From DATKWD01 sp963704815 (GTDB lineage Bacteria > Actinomycetota > Acidimicrobiia > Acidimicrobiales > Salinilacustritrichaceae): DNA of 64,000 nucleotides. The position numbers and the translations under genes are program-made. Position 1 is the stretch's first letter. Each line of letters begins with the position of its first letter. This document shows, piece by piece, positions 17,625-26,401 of the stretch. The DNA is taken from assembly GCA_963704815.1 (NCBI GenBank), contig CAVPHU010000001.1, forward strand, positions 1,116,001-1,180,000, written 5' to 3'. The notes beneath the pieces were generated by a model that worked only from the letters and a program-made list of their open reading frames with translations, did not search any database and was not told where the DNA came from.

Positions 17625-19785
17625 CGGGCCGGGTCTCCTTCGCTCGTCCGCCCCGACACCACACGGCTCCCGGGCGGCTGACCGTCGCCGTCGTGATCGC
17701 CGGTCTCGAAGCTCCGTGGGAGCTGCGACGACACCGCAGCCGACGCAACCACTGTCGCCGACGGCGCTCGTCGTGCCAGATCGGCGGCTCCTTGCACGGT
17801 CACACCCCACGCGTCGTACACCAGCCCCGCACCCGAAGTCAGGCCGACGGTGACCGGACCGGCGTCGACCCCAGCACTCAGGGAGATCGGGGTCTCCTCG
17901 TCGTCGGCGAGATCGCGGACCAGATCCTGGACGTCGAGAGCGAAGGCCACGGCTCGTGCCGCGTGGTCGATGACCGGCCTGACGATCCCGCAGGCGGCGA
18001 AGTAGGCGTCGCCGGTCAGCCGTATCCGCTCGAGGCCGCGCTGCTTGGCCAGGATGTCGGTCTCCTCGATGAACCGATCGAGCAGCGCGCGGGCGTCGCT
18101 CCTCGAACCGCTCTGAAGCAGGTCGCCGAGTCCTCGGATGACCAACACCGCCACACTTGCGTGCGCCACCTGATCGACGATGTCGCGCTCGCCGGCCTCG
18201 GCCCGCTGGGCCGCCTGGGCGGGAGGATCCGTCGGAGCAGCGTGCGCCGCTCGGACGCTCGGTCGGTTGCGACGGCATTGCGCTGAGCGAGCCTCTCCAA
18301 CATGGTGTCGATGTCGTCGGCCATTCCGACGAACTCAGCGGCGCTCCCTGCGGGGAGCAGCGCCGAACTGAGGCCCGCATCGGTGTCACCTGCGGCTCGG
18401 ACCGCGCGGAGTCGGGACGAGATGATCCGCACCGGCTGCAGCAGCCGGTCGGACCATCGAACGGCGAGGAAGGTGATCGTCACGAGGAGGAGACCGATCG
18501 CGATGAGCAGGTTCCGGGCGTAGTCGGCGAGCGGCTGCTCGATCTCGAACGCCTGGACCTCGGCAAAGAGCGCCCAGTCGAGTCCTTCGATGTCGAGCGC
18601 CCGCCGAGCCTGCAGCACGTCCTCGCCGAGATAGTTGGTCGTCTCCACCAGGTCCGGCTCGTTGCTGAGCGCCTCTTCGACCTCGGTGGCGTCGACCGGC
18701 TGGAAGGTGACCGTGGTGTCGAAGGTCTCCATGGAGGCGATCTGCTCGTCGGTTGCGGCTTCGGCCGCACTGACCGCATCGAGGTAGGAGGTCGGGTCCT
18801 CGATGAACCCCCGGGCATTGGACCGCAGCAGGTCGTCAGCAGCGACCACATAGGTCTCGCCGGTCTCACCCATCTCGACGAATTCCCCGTTGTTCGTCGT
18901 GATCGCGCTGATCGGACCGGCTCCGACGCGGATGGCGACGAAGCCGGCCAGCGCTCCGCCGTCGAAGACCGGGCTGGCCACGAACGCACTCGGCGCGTCG
19001 CCGGCCGCGGTGTAGCTCGTGTAGTCGGCGATCGCCGCCACCTCGGGCTCGGGCTCCGGACCGAATGAGTTGATCAGCACGGCCAGCGCACTTCCGCTCA
19101 GGGGGCCGGTGAGGAGGCTGGTCGCGAAGTCGATCTCCTTCGCCGTCGAGTACACGATGGTGTTGCTCGTCGGCTCGATGAGGTAGTAGTCGTCGACCCC
19201 GAGTTGGCCCGTGAGGTCGTCGAAGGGCTGGTGGAGGGAGCGGTGGATTTCGGACCAGGTGCTGCCGTCTCCGGCGTCGGCGATCAGGCTGCCGTCCACG
19301 CCCGCCGGTACCACGTAGTCGGCTTGGAGTCGGACCGCGGCGGGGTTACGAGGGACCAGGTTGGCCGCGCTGACCGGCCGTCCTCTCGCGTCGCTCAGTT
19401 CGGGGGCGACGACGTCCTGGTAGTAGGCGTCGACGATCGCCTCGTCATCCAGCGAAGCGCCCTCGGCCTGGAGCTCGCGGTAGGCCTCGTCGAACTGGGC
19501 GATGGCGCTCGCCGTGCTCGGGCTGATGGCCTGCCCGACGATCGACCGTCGGAGACTCTCCACATACCGCTCGACCTCGTCGGCCCGCGCGGCGCCGGTG
19601 GCAGTCAACCGGTCGCGAAGGACGCCGTCGGCGAGTTCGCTCCCTCGACGAAGACCGACGACCGAGGTGATGACCAGCGAGACGAGCGCCACCAGGACGA
19701 CGACGAGGGAGAGGCGCGTCGCAACCGAGGTGTTCCGAGCCAGTCGCCCCGGGACGGCAACCGTCTTCGAGAAGGTCTCCGCCAC
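17621..19785 (-). CDS. Membrane sensor with degenerate class III cyclase domain 2 (one frameshift)
   Basis: A paralogue of the gene at 13982-16114. Order: helix (LSLVVVLVALVSLVITSVVG), an extracytoplasmic Cache-like sensor of about 420 residues (YYLIEPTSNTIVYSTAKEID; GETGETYVVAADD), a second helix, HAMP-like region, LLRRILPPAQAAQ, and a cyclase-like domain. Here the first metal Asp region reads SVAVLVIRGLGDL and lacks Asp, while the second is kept (RLTGDAYFAACG), as is SAGVDAGPVTVGL. One frame change near 18205. GTG 19785 is chosen because it precedes the helix by about 20 residues. It is first in the operon and diverges from the fasciclin gene. Confidence 0.83.
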
Positions 19786-19911
19786 GCTTTCGAACCTACC
19801 GCGAGGGGCCGGCCGGCCGGGAACGACGCAGTCTCGGAAGAATCTGCATCCGAGTCGCGGGGTCGGGACGTAGAGCGGGAAAACCCCCAACGACCTCGGA
19901 GGTCAACCGCA

Positions 19912-20487
19912 ATGAAGTCCCGCACCCTCAAGTTGCTCGCAGCGCTTTTCGCGCTCACCATGTTCGCTGCTGCGTGCGGCGACGACGATTCGGACGCCCC
20001 GAGCGCCACCGGCGACACGCCCGAGGAAACGACCGACGATTCGGCCACGCCTGAAGAAGAGGAAGAAGTCGGCACGATCGTCGATGTGGCGATCGCCAAC
20101 GACTTCACGACACTGGTCGCCGCTGTCCAGGCTGCCGATCTCGTCGACACGCTGAGCGGCGAAGGCCCCTTCACCGTCTTCGCCCCGACCGACGAGGCGT
20201 TCGCCGCCGCCCTGGAGTCCCTCGACCTCACGGCCGAAGAGCTCCTCGCCGACACCGAGCTGCTGACCGCGGTGCTCACCTACCACGTCGTGCCGGGCGA
20301 AGTCCCGTCGTCTGATGTCGTCACGCTCGACGGCCAGGAAGTCGAGACCGTCAACGGTGCAACGGTCACCATCTCGGTCGACGGCGACACCGTCATGGTC
20401 AACGACGCAACCGTGACCGCGGTCGACGTCGAAGCCAGCAACGGCGTCATCCACGTCATCGACGCGGTGCTCCTGCCCCCGTCCTGA
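19912..20487 (+). CDS. Fasciclin-domain lipoprotein
   Basis: A 191-residue secreted lipoprotein. The signal peptide ends in the lipobox MFAAAC (Cys22), followed by an acidic, Thr-rich linker (22-55) and one fasciclin/FAS1 domain: GPFTVFAPTDEAFAAAL, LTYHVVPGEV and a final NGVIHVIDAVLLPP. FAS1 domains mediate adhesion or matrix contacts. GGAGGT lies 8 nt before ATG 19912. The gene directly precedes sigK and rskA, as the FAS1 antigens MPT83/MPT70 neighbour SigK/RskA in mycobacteria, so SigK control is likely. A strong hairpin terminator follows. Confidence 0.93.
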   Translation: MKSRTLKLLAALFALTMFAAACGDDDSDAPSATGDTPEETTDDSATPEEEEEVGTIVDVAIANDFTTLVAAVQAADLVDTLSGEGPFTVFAPTDEAFAAALESLDLTAEELLADTELLTAVLTYHVVPGEVPSSDVVTLDGQEVETVNGATVTISVDGDTVMVNDATVTAVDVEASNGVIHVIDAVLLPPS

Positions 20488-20502
20488 TCAATCCCTCTGG
20501 CG

Positions 20503-20534
20503 AGACGCCGGCCCCCTCCCCGGGGCCGGCGTCT
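20503..20534 (+). terminator. Rho-independent-type terminator after fasciclin gene
   Basis: A perfect 13-bp GC-rich stem (20503-20515 with 20522-20534) and 6-nt loop, followed by TTT. It separates the fasciclin transcript from sigK. Confidence 0.8.
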
Positions 20535-20602
20535 TTCCGGGTTTTGGTCCGATGACTCTCACCCTCACCCCCGCCGACACCTTTCCCGAGGCCCCACCTC
20601 GC

Positions 20603-20608
20603 TACCCT
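20603..20608 (+). promoter_or_regulatory. -10 element (TACCCT) for sigK
   Basis: TACCCT lies 6 nt before GTG 20615 without a Shine-Dalgarno, matching the leaderless pattern. It supports GTG 20615 over the ATG at 20552, which has no ribosome site. Confidence 0.45.
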
Positions 20609-20614
20609 CGCGGT

Positions 20615-21157
20615 GTGACTTCGACCGACCTGGCTGTGGCCGAAGCCGCCGAGGCGGCGTTCGCTGCAGGTACCCCCGACGCGCTCCGCCAGGCCTACGA
20701 CGCCCACGGAGCGCTGATCTACTCGTTCTGCCGGCGCAGTGTCGGCGAGGACCGGGCCAAGGACGTCACCCAAGAGGTGTTCGTCAGCGCATGGAGGGCC
20801 CGCGAGCGGTTCGACCCGAGCAAGGGAACGCTCGGAGCGTGGCTGATGGGCATCACCAAGAACCGGCTCATCGACAACGTCCGAGCCGAGCAACGACACT
20901 CCGACCGCCGAGCGAGCGACGAAGCGCTCGAGCTCGGCGTCGAGCCCGACGTCGATCGCATCGGCGACCGCATGCTGGTCGCCGACGCATTGCAGTCACT
21001 CCCCGAGCAGAACCGCCGCGTGATCGAACTGGCCTACTTCGGGGACCTCACCCACTCGCAGATCGCCGAGCACACCTCGCTCCCGCTCGGCACCGTGAAG
21101 AGCGACATCCGACGCGGCCTGGCCCGCATCCGGCAACACCTGGCGGTGGCACCATGA
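20615..21157 (+). CDS. sigK: ECF RNA polymerase sigma factor, SigK type
   Basis: A 180-residue group 4 sigma factor. Region 2: LRQAYDAHGALIYSFCRR, then DVTQEVFVSAWRARERFDP and WLMGITKNRLIDNVR. Region 4: LPEQNRRVIELAYFGDLTHS, and the helix-turn-helix LPLGTVKSDIRRGLARIRQHL. It directs polymerase to a small envelope regulon and is expected to be held inactive by the membrane anti-sigma factor encoded next (4-nt overlap). ATG 20552 would add 21 residues; GTG 20615 is preferred on promoter grounds. SigK assignment rests on RskA type and the fasciclin neighbour. Confidence 0.88.
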   Translation: MTSTDLAVAEAAEAAFAAGTPDALRQAYDAHGALIYSFCRRSVGEDRAKDVTQEVFVSAWRARERFDPSKGTLGAWLMGITKNRLIDNVRAEQRHSDRRASDEALELGVEPDVDRIGDRMLVADALQSLPEQNRRVIELAYFGDLTHSQIAEHTSLPLGTVKSDIRRGLARIRQHLAVAP

Positions 21158-21825
21158 CCCAACTCGACGACCTGAACCCCAGCGAGGACGAACTCCGCGA
21201 CGTGGAGCGGTTCCTGCGGAGCCTCGAACCTGCCGATTCCGAGCGCTTCGACCCGCCCGCCGACCTGTGGGGTCGCATCGAGGCCGAGGTCGCCAACACC
21301 GGAGAACCCGCCGTGAGCAGATCGGCGGCGCCGGTGATCTCCCTCGAGCAGCGTCGCCGCCGCGTGCCCAAGGGCGTGTTCGTCGGCGCGGTTGCGGCCG
21401 CGCTGCTCGCCGTCGTCGGGATCGCCGTGGTGGCCCAGCCCGACGACGGGCCGGCCGTCGTCGCCAGCGCCGAGCTGTCCTTCGACCCCGAGAACTTCGA
21501 TGCCCTGGGTGCTGATGCTTCGGCGCAGGTCACGCTCGTCGACGACGACGGCATCCTGCGCATCGACATCGAGCAATCGACGCTCCCGAACCCGGCCGAC
21601 CAGAGCGCGGATCTCGAGCTCTGGCTGATCGAGCCCGATGCCGATGGGAATCCCACAGACCTGGTCTCACTCGGTGTCGTCGATCCCGATCGACCCGGTG
21701 ACTTCGCCGTCCCTGCGACCACCGACCCGTCGGTCTTCACCGTCGTCGACATCAGCGTCGAGCCGCGTGACGGTGATGCGACCCACTCCGGACGATCGAT
21801 CCTCCGCGGGGCGCTCGAAGCCTGA
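21154..21825 (+). CDS. rskA: RskA-type anti-sigma-K factor
   Basis: A 223-residue single-pass membrane protein. The cytosolic N-terminal region (about 1-70, with LEPADSERFDPPADLWGRI) is shorter than, and unlike, a full zinc anti-sigma domain. One membrane helix follows (VFVGAVAAALLAVVGIAVVA), then an extracytoplasmic RskA C-terminal domain (ILRIDIEQSTLP, LELWLIEPDADG, FTVVDISVEPRDG). RskA binds SigK and releases it after regulated proteolysis. ATG overlaps the sigK stop (ATGA). No HxxxCxxC zinc motif is present. Confidence 0.85.
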   Translation: MTQLDDLNPSEDELRDVERFLRSLEPADSERFDPPADLWGRIEAEVANTGEPAVSRSAAPVISLEQRRRRVPKGVFVGAVAAALLAVVGIAVVAQPDDGPAVVASAELSFDPENFDALGADASAQVTLVDDDGILRIDIEQSTLPNPADQSADLELWLIEPDADGNPTDLVSLGVVDPDRPGDFAVPATTDPSVFTVVDISVEPRDGDATHSGRSILRGALEA

Positions 21826-21844
21826 TCGGCTTCCTGCCCAACAC

Positions 21845-22240
21845 ATGCGACAACGGTGGGTCACTCGGGCGATCGACGCTCCGGCGCCGGTCGTCTGGCA
21901 ACTCCTGACCGACCCCCGGCACTGGTCGAGCTGGGGACCGAGCGTGCGTCGGATCGAGACCGACTCCGAGGGCCCGATCACGCTGGGCACAGCGGGAGTG
22001 GTCGTCACCACGATCGGCGTCCGCCTGCCGTTCGAGATCACCGACTTCGACGAAGGCCACCGCTGGCGCTGGGTCGTCGCCGGCATCACCGCCACCGACC
22101 ACCGGGTCGAACCCCTGGGTCCCGCGCGTTGCCGTGCCGGTTTCGGGGTCCCGTGGCCGGGCAGCCCCTACCTCGCCGTGTGCTTGGTCGCACTGCGACG
22201 CATCGAGGTGCTGGCGACCGAGGTCACCAGGAGCGGGTGA
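21845..22240 (+). CDS. SRPBCC-family (polyketide cyclase-like) protein
   Basis: A 131-residue START/Bet v1-like protein. It begins with the typical membrane-free RWVTRAIDAPAPVVWQLLTD and WSSWGPSVRRIE, then alternating strands such as LPFEITDFDEGHRWRW. Such folds bind hydrophobic ligands, and no catalytic residue is evident. It starts 19 nt after rskA and may be cotranscribed with sigK-rskA. Confidence 0.8.
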   Translation: MRQRWVTRAIDAPAPVVWQLLTDPRHWSSWGPSVRRIETDSEGPITLGTAGVVVTTIGVRLPFEITDFDEGHRWRWVVAGITATDHRVEPLGPARCRAGFGVPWPGSPYLAVCLVALRRIEVLATEVTRSG

Positions 22241-22268
22241 ACGTCCAGCCGGTTGAGCCCGGAAGGGC

Positions 22269-22394
22269 CTATCCGGAGCCTTCTTCTTCCTCTTCCTGGA
22301 TCCGTTCGAACCACAAGCCGCCGGCCATGACCGACCCCCAGACCGTCAGGGCGAACACCACCGAGCCGATCGCGAAGAGCACGGTGTCGCTCAT
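22269..22394 (-). CDS. 41-residue single-helix membrane protein
   Basis: A short gene reading MSDTVLFAIGSVVFALT, then GSVMAGGLWFERIQ and a Glu-rich tail ending EEEEEGSG. It has one hydrophobic helix (about 4-26) and an acidic cytosolic end. Its ATG overlaps the stop of the upstream small gene by 4 nt, which argues that it is real. No function is recognised. It resembles small accessory subunits of membrane complexes, but nothing proves this. Confidence 0.6.
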   Translation of the reverse strand: MSDTVLFAIGSVVFALTVWGSVMAGGLWFERIQEEEEEGSG

Positions 22395-22609
22395 GACTGC
22401 CGTCCTCCGACCGGGCCGGCCATCGAGCGGTCGACCGGGGTCAGCATCAGCGCGCCCAGCGAGTGGATCGACGGGACCCAGAGGCCGACGAAGATGCCTG
22501 CGGTGGTCTCGTCAGCGACGAAGTACAGATAGACCGAGAACAGGAACGACGCGAAGCCTGCGACGAGGAACGGCAGCTTCAGCCTGAGATTGGGGGGGAT
22601 CGGTGGCAC
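22391..22609 (-). CDS. 72-residue two-helix membrane protein
   Basis: Starts at GTG 22609 (VPPIPPNLRLKLPFLVAG). Two hydrophobic segments follow (about 12-30 and 36-56, separated by FVADETTAG), then a short polar tail. It overlaps the downstream 41-residue gene (ATGA), and the two are probably one membrane unit. Not recognised. A longer upstream start is open but would enter the SDR gene. Confidence 0.6.
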   Translation of the reverse strand: MPPIPPNLRLKLPFLVAGFASFLFSVYLYFVADETTAGIFVGLWVPSIHSLGALMLTPVDRSMAGPVGGRQS

Positions 22610-22688
22610 GGTGTGGCCTCCAGTTGGGGGTGGACGCTTTGCTCTACGGAACGAACGCCCCCGACGGATGCGACCGCAGGAGAGGAAG

Positions 22689-23360
22689 TCAGCCGCCGAA
22701 CGCCCCACTGGGCAGATCGCGCACATCTCCGACGATCGCCTCGCAGATCACCGAGCTCACCGACGCAGGGTCGAGACCGGGCGGCATCTTGGGCGCCGCC
22801 CCTTCCACGGCACGGTCGGCGAGACCGGTCTCGGTGTGCGGCGGCCGCGCATCGACCACTCGGATCTTGCGTCGGCGGGCTTCGCGCGAGAGTGCTTCGT
22901 CGAAGGAGCGCGTGGCCGCCTTCGACGCTCCGTAGGCGGCCATCCCCGGGAGGTTCTGTTCGGCGATCACCCCCGAGATGTTCACGATGACCCCGCCGGC
23001 CTCCATGACCGGGAGGGCCGCTCGGGCGAGCATGATGGGAACGAAGGTGTTCGTCATGAAGAGCTCCTCCATCGCGTCGACGGAGAGTTCGTCCACCGGA
23101 CCGAACGCAACGACTCCGACGGCGTTCACCACGACGTCGAGCCGTCCGGCGCCGGCGACGGTCGTCTCGACTGCCCTGGCGCACGCAGCGGGGTCGCGTA
23201 GGTCGAGTGCCACCCGGCCACCGTCGACGTCGAGCGCATCGAGCCGTTGCCGGTCGCGGGCGACCAAGGTCAGAGTCGCCCCGCGTGATGCCAGGTTCGC
23301 CGCGATGCGCGACCCCAGTCCACCCGTGGCGCCGGCCACCAGGACCGATCGTCCGGCCAT
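22689..23360 (-). CDS. Short-chain dehydrogenase/reductase
   Basis: A 223-residue classical SDR. The NAD(P) loop is VAGATGGLGSRIA (TGxxxGxG type), followed by VARDRQRLDAL, DLRDP, NAVG (the NNAG position), catalytic Ser in VNISG and YGASK (Tyr-x3-Lys). Arg after the second strand suggests NADP preference. Length is slightly below the usual 240-250. It lies 45 nt downstream of the flavoprotein gene on the same strand; a shared pathway is possible but unproven. Confidence 0.87.
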   Translation of the reverse strand: MAGRSVLVAGATGGLGSRIAANLASRGATLTLVARDRQRLDALDVDGGRVALDLRDPAACARAVETTVAGAGRLDVVVNAVGVVAFGPVDELSVDAMEELFMTNTFVPIMLARAALPVMEAGGVIVNISGVIAEQNLPGMAAYGASKAATRSFDEALSREARRRKIRVVDARPPHTETGLADRAVEGAAPKMPPGLDPASVSSVICEAIVGDVRDLPSGAFGG

Positions 23361-23405
23361 CGTGTCCCGTCTCGTCGTTCATGGTCTCGTGTCCTCTGGT
23401 TGCGG

Positions 23406-24675
23406 TCAGGTCAGCGTCGACGCCACGGCTTCGGCGCACCGCCGGCCGGAGAACAACGCACCCTGGATGGAGGCGGTGTCGCGGTGATCTCCACACACGA
23501 ACAAGCCGTCGCCGAGCGCGACGGATCGTCGCGGGGAGAACGGTGGACGCTGGCCGGGCTGCCCGTGCGCGATGGCATCGGTTCGGAGGTGGGTCCAGCG
23601 GTCGACCTGCGTGCCCCAGATGGTCCGGAGCTGGGCTCGGACCGCCGGCTCGATCGCGTCGTCCAACACCCCGGGGCACGCTGCCGCAATCACGGCTCGG
23701 CCGTCGAGGGGCGTACTCGGGCGCCACGTTGGACATCACGGCCACGTTGAGCGCCGGACCGCGCCCGGTTCCGTCGAGCACGATGAAACGATCCGGCATG
23801 GGCGCCTCCTCCGTCCCGAACCACACGCACGAGGCGGGGTTCGACTCGACGGCACGCGTGCCCACGAGGGCAGACGCCGCCGGACCTTCGGTCGCCACGA
23901 TCACGCGATCGGCGTGAACCGTGGCGCTGCTTCCACCGATCTCGATCTGCCCGGGCGACACTGCGGCGACGGGCGTGGCGAGGTGCAGCACACCGTTGGG
24001 GAGACGATCGGCCAGCTGGGCCGGGATCGCCCCCATTCCCGCGGCCGGCACGGCGGCGTCGCCGGTCAACAGGCAGCGGAGGATCACGTCGAACATCCGG
24101 CGGCTGGTCTGCAGGGATGGATCCAGCTGGATGCCCCCGACGAAGGGCCGGAAGAACTGCTCGATGATGCGGTCGCTGAAGCCATCGCGCCGCAGCGCCT
24201 CCCGAGTCGGGAGGTCTTCCTGGCGGAGAAGATCGGTCGGCTCGGACCGACCGAGCCTCCAGCGCTGGCGCAGGAGACGCACCTTGTCGGCGATCGACCC
24301 CACCGGGGCGACAGCCGTGCGGATCGCGGTCGATGGTCGTCGGATCGGATCGCCGACCAGGTCGAGGCGACTCCCGCTCCACACGAGTGCACCGGGCTCG
24401 AACCGCCGCAGATCGAGCGCGTCGACATCGAACTGGGTGTGGAGCTCCGGGTATTCGGTGAGCAGGACCTGGAAGCCACGGTCGAGCAGGTAGCCGTCGA
24501 CCACATCGGTCCGAACCCGTCCGCCGACCCCATCGGACGCCTCGAACACGGCGATGTCCCGCCCGGCGCGATGCAGCGACGTGGCGGCGGCGAGGCCGGC
24601 CAGGCCCGCGCCCACGATCGCCACCTCGACTCGATCGGGAAGCACAGGCGCGGTCACGGTGATCGATGATGGCAC
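23406..24675 (-). CDS. FAD-dependent amine oxidase/phytoene-desaturase-like protein (one frameshift)
   Basis: A flavoprotein of about 420 residues. The N-terminal dinucleotide fold is VAIVGAGLAGLAAATSLHRAG, ending in VFEASDGVGGRVRTD (the GGR motif of the amine oxidase/desaturase family). DRGFQVLLTEYPEL is typical of the bacterial branch. The C-terminal FAD motif is GDGLFVCGDHRDTASIQGAL. The frame breaks near 23710; the parts join as APEYAPLDGRAVIAAACPG. Substrate unknown; carotenoid or protoporphyrinogen-like chemistry is possible. It diverges from the photolyase gene, a pairing seen in light-response clusters. Confidence 0.82.
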
Positions 24676-24799
24676 GCAACCACCGGAAGGCTCCGATCAC
24701 CTGCAACCGCTCGCTTTGATCGCGGTTGCCGCGTCCAACACACTGGCGCGCATCGGCACCACCGAACCCCACGGCATCCCGCGCGGCCGAACGCTGCCG

Positions 24800-26301
24800 A
24801 TGAACGCGGCACCCCACTCCACCGTGTGGGTGCTGGGCGACCAGCTGAACCGGTCGATCGCGTCGCTGGTCGATCGTTCGCCGGGCGACGTTCGGGTGCT
24901 GTTCGTCGAGAGTCGAGCAAAGCTGGCCTCGAAGCGATGGCACGTGCAGCGGGCCCATCTCGTGGTGTCAGCCATGCGCCACTTCGCCGCAGAGCTCGAG
25001 CAGGAGGGATTCGAGGTCGACTACCGCCGAGCCTCGAGTCTCGCAGCCGGACTTCGGGCCCACCGCGAGGAGTTCCAGCCCGAGCAGGTGATCGTGATGG
25101 AGCCCATGAGCTGGGACGGTCGGACGCTGCTCGACCGGCTGCAGGTCGAGATGGTGGCGAGCAATCAGTTCCTCTGCCACTACGACGAGTTCGCAGCGTG
25201 GGCTGACGAGCGTGACCACTTCAAGCTCGAGGACTTCTACCGGTGGCAACGTCGGCGGCTCGACATCTTGATGGAGGGCGACGAGCCGACCGGCGGCCGC
25301 TGGAACTTCGATGCCGACAACCGCGAACCGCCGCCGAAGGACGGCCGGACGTGGCCTCACCTCACGCGCTTCGTGCTCGACCAGATCGACCACGACGTCC
25401 TCGAACAGCTGCCCGACCTGCCGGGGCGACCGCCTGACGGCACCTGGCCCGTCACACGCACGCAGGCCCTGGACCGCCTCGACGAGTTCGTCGCCGACGG
25501 CTTGGAGCCGTTCGGACCCCACGAGGACGCGATGTCGAGCGGCGAGTGGAAGCTCGCCCACTCGACCCTCAGCTCGTCGCTCAACCTCGGGCTGCTGAAC
25601 CCGGCCGAGGTGATCGAACGCGTCGGCGCTGGCCTATCGCGAAGGCGCAGCTCCCCTCAACAGCGTCGAAGGGTTCATCCGGCAGATCCTGGGCTGGCGA
25701 GAGTACGTGTGGGGCGTCTACTGGCTCTGGATGCCCGACTACCGATCGAGCAACGAACTGGGTGCCCGACGACCGGTGCCCCCCGCCTTCACCGGCGAAG
25801 CCGCGACCGAGATGGCCTGCGTCGCCGCGGTGGTCCACAACGTGCACGAGCACGCGTACGCCCACCACATCGAACGACTGATGGTGCTCGGGAACCTGGC
25901 GCTGACGTCGGGAGTCGACCCCTGGGCCATGACCGAGTGGATGTGGTCGAGCTTCGTCGATGCGGCCGAATGGGTGATGTTGCCGAACGTGCTCGGCATG
26001 GCGCTCTACGCAGACGGAGGCAGGATGGCGACCAAGCCGTACGCCTCCGGGGGTGCCTACCTCAACCGGATGAGCGACCACTGCAAGGGCTGTCGATTCG
26101 ACCCGAAGAAGCGCACGGGCACCGATGCCTGCCCGTTCACGACGCTCTACTGGGACTTCCTCGCTCGCAACGAGGAGGCGCTCGCCGGCAACCACCGGAT
26201 GGCGCGGCAGCTGGCGGGCATGCGACGCCTCGGCGACCTCGACGAGGTACGCACGCGGGCTCAGGGGCGTCCTGAGGGCCCTGGACGCAGGACAGATCTG
26301 A
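24800..26301 (+). CDS. PhrB-type iron-sulfur photolyase/cryptochrome (two frameshifts)
   Basis: A protein of the deoxyribodipyrimidine photolyase-related (FeS-BCP) family. Members carry FAD and a [4Fe-4S] cluster, and the known PhrB repairs 6-4 photoproducts. The N-terminal antenna fold reads VWVLGDQLNRSIASL. The FAD part has LGWREYVWGVYWLW and EWMWSSFVDAAEWVM. Cluster Cys are seen in DHCKGCRFDP and DACPFTTLYWDF; a fourth is probably in MACVAAVV. One extra base near 25627 splits the middle, and one extra G at 26264-26267 hides the natural stop. Repaired, the end reads AQGVLRALDAGQI and stops at 26299-26301. Length is about 500 residues, as in PhrB. Confidence 0.88.
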
Positions 26302-26345
26302 GGCTCAGGGCGTCCTGAGGGCCCTGGACGCAGGACAGCTCTGAG
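26259..26345 (+). repeat. Tandem duplication of the photolyase 3' end
   Basis: Two adjoining copies (26259-26302 and 26303-26345) differ by one A/C change and by GGGG versus GGG. Each would encode AQGVLRALDAGQ(I/L) and a stop. The second copy lies after the natural stop, so the event duplicated the last codons. Confidence 0.85.
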
Positions 26346-26401
26346 ACTCGATCTCCCGAGGCCCGGCCGAGCGAGGCCCCGTGGCATACGGAATCGGGCC
26401 G

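Noticed and set aside
19801..19911. Specific SigK promoter upstream of the fasciclin gene
   Set aside because: GCATCC with CGTAGA 17 nt later faintly recalls the mycobacterial SigK motif, but the -10 half does not match well enough to call.
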